DNA from: Dioscorea cayenensis subsp. rotundata
Lineage: Eukaryota; Streptophyta; Magnoliopsida; Dioscoreales; Dioscoreaceae
DNA length: 64,000 nucleotides
Reading direction: 5' to 3'
Assembly (NCBI RefSeq): GCF_009730915.1
Contig: NC_052476.1
Span: 18,829,257-18,893,256 of the forward strand
Position 1 is the first letter of the stretch. Each line of letters begins with the position of its first letter. The position numbers were made by a program, and so were the translations under genes. This document shows, one piece after another, positions 60,851 through 64,000 of this stretch. Under the pieces are notes generated by a model. It was not told where the DNA came from. It did not search any database and saw only the letters and a program-made list of their open reading frames with translations.

Positions 60851-61668
60851 AATGCTCCGATTTCTCTGAGATAAAAAGTATTAAATTGACTTTTGTTTGA
60901 GAACTATTTCTTTTTTTATTCGTTATTTTTCTTTTTTCTCATTATTATTAAATTTTGTATTGAAAATAGAGAAATTGTTTATATCATCCTTCCAAGTTTC
61001 TTACTTGATCAAAAAATCCGTAGGTATTTACGTATTCCCAAAAAATCCTTCTTTTTTATAACATTTTACTTTTCAGTCATTTTGTTAGAAAAGTAGACGT
61101 TGACCGAAATGCCCCTCAGCTTCTTTAAATGAGAACATATAATATTGAATGAGAAACTAAAATATTAAACATAAAAAACAAAAATTAAACAAAAAGGTAA
61201 CATATTAAGTGAAAACTTATATGGTTACACGAAAATACGCAATGTTAAACAAAAAAAAAATATTTAATAAGGAGGAAGAATATTTTGTAAGCGGGGCAAA
61301 ATTGGATATTTAGATAAAATAAACTGACGGAGTGAGTTGCAAGGACTGAAAAAGAAGTAAATTGCAAAGGAGGGACTGCAGAGGATATTGAAATGTCAAA
61401 GAGACGACAGAAGACATTTGAAAAGTTGCAATGACTAATAAATAGTTTTTCCTTGAAAATACTTAATTTATATTTAAGTATTAAAAAAATTTCATCCATG
61501 AAATAACTCAGTTTAAAAGCCCATGAATCAAATCTTACTCGTAGTTTGTCTGTCATTGTTAAATAAATAAATCTAATAATTAAAATAAATGTTATTATTT
61601 AAAAAACAATTATAGGTCAAACTCTACTTGACTCAAAATTTAAGGGCGAGTATAATAAGTACACAACA
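60851..61668. other. AT-rich spacer
   Basis: No gene recognised. The ORFs at 60893-61096 and 61245-61556 are low-complexity and unlike known proteins. Confidence 0.5.
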
Positions 61669-61678
61669 TGTAAAAATA

Positions 61679-62978
61679 GGGTAAAAATTTGGGTAGATCA
61701 CCGTACTTTGACCTTTTGTCAATTAGGGTATCGGATTTCGATTTGTATTTTTTTGGTTACCAAACGCCAATTTCTTTTCACCGGGAGGGTTCCGGTTAAT
61801 TTAATCTTATGTGGCAACCGGAATAACACGTGGGCTGTTGAGTTGGCCGACATTTAATCTAACTGTACATGCCACGTCAGAGTTTGCCCACATCACTGGG
61901 TGTTTTACCACGTCATTGGCCCACATCACCCCCCTTTGTCCACATCAGCTATTCCCCACTCGATCCCTCCCATTTTCCCCTTTCTTCATCTCCATGAGAG
62001 CATGACTGAGAGAGCAAGAAACCCATTCATTTAGGAAACAAGGGGGCAAGTTAAGATAAATTATTTTTTGATGATGGTGTTCATGGACGGCTTCTGCACG
62101 TGAAAGAATCCCAAATAGGAAGAAGGTTGCACGACCTTCGTGCACACTTTCTTCCAATTCTGTGAATCATTGTTGTTCTTAAGTTTTTTTTGAAGATCTG
62201 TAAACTTCTTCAGAAAAAAATGTCTATTTTCTCGAATGCTTTTAATTTCCCATGATAGAATGTTGTAAAAGAATGTTTTAAATTTGTAATGAATTTGAGA
62301 TGGAAATATTGCCTAGTTTTTGTAGTCTTCGATGATGTTGTTAAGTTTTTCAATATCTGTGAACTACTTCTTGTTATATGTGTATTTTATAATTATGTAA
62401 TGAACGTTTTTAATTATTTCCATTGAAAGAAGGCTGGAAATGAATGTGTCAAGTATCCGCCATGCATGCCTGAATTGGTTTTCAGCTTACTCTGGTCTTT
62501 GGTTTCTTCACTGGTTGCTAAGGTTTTCGCACTGGTTTCGGTAATGGAGACCTCACATCAACCCCTTGGCTAATCTTATCAAGACATGAAGAATAGGGTT
62601 TTGAGAAGAGATAGAAGAGTGTGGAAGAGAAGGCTGAAAAGGATGCTGACGTGAGAAAAGACGGAAGAGTGTGAAAGAGATAGTTGAAAAGCTGGATGAT
62701 GACATGTGAGGCTGCTTGACGTGGCATGCACACGTGGCTAATGAAGTTGTCGAGTTGGCCAGAGTCTAATGTGCTCACGTCCACATTGGTTTAGTGTGTT
62801 CCGTTTCAGTAGTCCATGTGTCATTCCGGTTGTCACATAAGATTAAATTGGCCAGAATCCTATCAATACCTTCCGGTGAAAAGAAATTGATGCTTGGTAA
62901 TAAAAAAGATACAAATCGAAATCTGATATCTAAATTGAAAATAGGTCAAAGTACGGTGACCTACCCAAAATTTTACCC
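61679..62978. mobile_element. Mutator-like (MULE) non-autonomous element with long terminal inverted repeats
   Basis: The 1,300-bp element has inverted ends of about 155-165 bp: GGGTAAAAATTTGGGTAG at the left, and the right end reverse-complements to GGGTAAAATTTTGGGTAG. Both continue with TCACCGTACTTTGACC and later TTTCTTTTCACCGG. A perfect 10-bp direct repeat TGTAAAAATA flanks it (61669-61678 and 62979-62988), in the size range of MULE duplications. No transposase is present. The interior has GC-richer, promoter-like parts (CACGTG, repeated CCCACATCAC) and could be captured host DNA. Confidence 0.87.
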
Positions 62979-62988
62979 TGTAAAAATA

Positions 62989-64000
62989 TAGGTATTTTCA
63001 TAAGGATAAATATTTGAAACCCAAAACAAAGTGGGTCAAACTGAACCTAGTTTGGTTTGAATTGACTGGTTTTTTTATAAAATTAAAATACTAAATAAAT
63101 AAAGTTATTACTTAATACTAACAAAATCTATATTCAAATTAAAATTAATTAATTTAAAGTTCATTTTAAACTGGTTCATTCCGGTTCAAATTAACAGTTC
63201 AATTGGCTGACTATTCGATTTAGTTGTGTTGGCGATTGAGCCGACGTCATTCATCCTTTTAATTCGTTTTGGGAGTATGTCTACTTTTTCCCTCCCAAGT
63301 AAGGTTTGTCCATCTTTCTCTCTCAAAAGTGCTCGTCCTTCGCACCATCGCCGAACCTTAAACCACGGACGATAAAAACGTACAAATTCTTTTCAATTCG
63401 GTCCTCTGTAGATACTAGGAAAATTTCTCTTTTTTTTTTTCTTTCAATTTAGAGACATGACACATCCTCTGCCAGATACTGGGAGGGCTACATTTGGCAC
63501 ATCCTCTGTTAGTCACTTAATGAGGAAAAGCCAAAATGAAGGATAACAGCTGTAGTGACCATTAAATGACATGCCAACTAGGCATGCCAATGTGTAATTC
63601 AAGTGCTGACATAATCTTTCCGGCGTCCAGGTCATCATAATTTGGCAATCAAAATTTCTCAGGTCCAGGTAACCGCCATGTTTCACAGAATAAAAATTAG
63701 ATAACGATTTTTATTCCAATTGAAGTTTGGACTCCAAAATAAATTCAAGCCATAGTTTAGTACTATCTCAAAAAAATTTACCACCTACAACCTTGCTATG
63801 AAAGGAATAATTTCAACTAGAACTTGATCAGCTACTTCCTTTCTTCATTCTAATTTTTGCTTTACTGAATATGACAGTCATCAATTTACTATACAACAAC
63901 AGTAAGAAATACAAGATTTAACTTCCATTTTCAGAAATGGCATTCTTAGTTGTCAGTTCAATGGTAAAATGGTCAACAATTCGGACAGTGTTGACAGGGT
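62989..64000. other. Terminal intergenic region
   Basis: No gene recognised. It holds a copy of the GCTACATTTGGCACATCCTC block (63487-63506) and a GC-richer stretch near 63290-63370 that could be part of a transcript. The last 200 bp could be the 3' end of a gene beyond the window, but nothing supports this firmly. Confidence 0.4.

Overview
The window is nuclear DNA of a flowering plant. It is AT-rich, its genes carry plant-type introns (several with a long intron in the 5' leader), and the spaces between genes are full of plant transposon classes: Ty1/copia, PIF/Harbinger or Tourist, hAT, MULE, Helitron, fold-back MITEs and a LINE remnant. Protein families are plant-specific (PICC, NAL1, TIGR01589, CYSTM, PP2). 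The NAL1-like protein resembles the rice protein closely, which would fit a monocot, but the species cannot be fixed from this sequence alone.

Left third (1-23 kb). A possible C-terminal exon of an upstream gene opens the window. Next is a five-exon gene for a long tail-anchored coiled-coil protein of the PICC type (911-9230), carrying one apparent single-base frameshift. About 9 kb of repeats follow: two related Tourist-like elements in opposite orientation and a hAT MITE between them. Then comes a complete NARROW LEAF1-like protease gene (20272-22923) with TATA box, upstream ORF, leader intron and intact His-Asp-Ser residues.

Middle (23-42 kb). Here lie a MIR167 precursor on the minus strand (25688-25827), a LINE remnant, a small three-exon CYSTM gene on the minus strand (29140-30285) whose exons are too short to stand out as ORFs, and a six-exon TIGR01589 gene (36351-40920) with a leader intron built of degenerate tandem repeats.

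Right third (42-64 kb). This is a PHLOEM PROTEIN 2 (PP2)-like lectin cluster. It holds a damaged minus-strand copy (exons between 51156 and 43097), an intact plus-strand copy (54517-56352) and a fragment of a third copy (about 60270-60850). The damaged copy carries a complete 6.5-kb copia element in intron 1, a few bases from the 5' splice site, and that element itself holds a 1.4-kb Harbinger-like insertion. Both insertions have matching target-site duplications, so their order can be read. Two hAT elements, a Helitron, a MULE and further copia debris fill the rest.

The genes are separate plant genes, not an operon. I found no novel multi-gene system. The most notable items are the genes not visible as ORFs (MIR167, CYSTM), the nested insertions in the PP2 cluster, and the PICC frameshift. 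Exon joins were chosen by GT-AG sites, frame continuity and family resemblance recalled from memory; no database search was possible.
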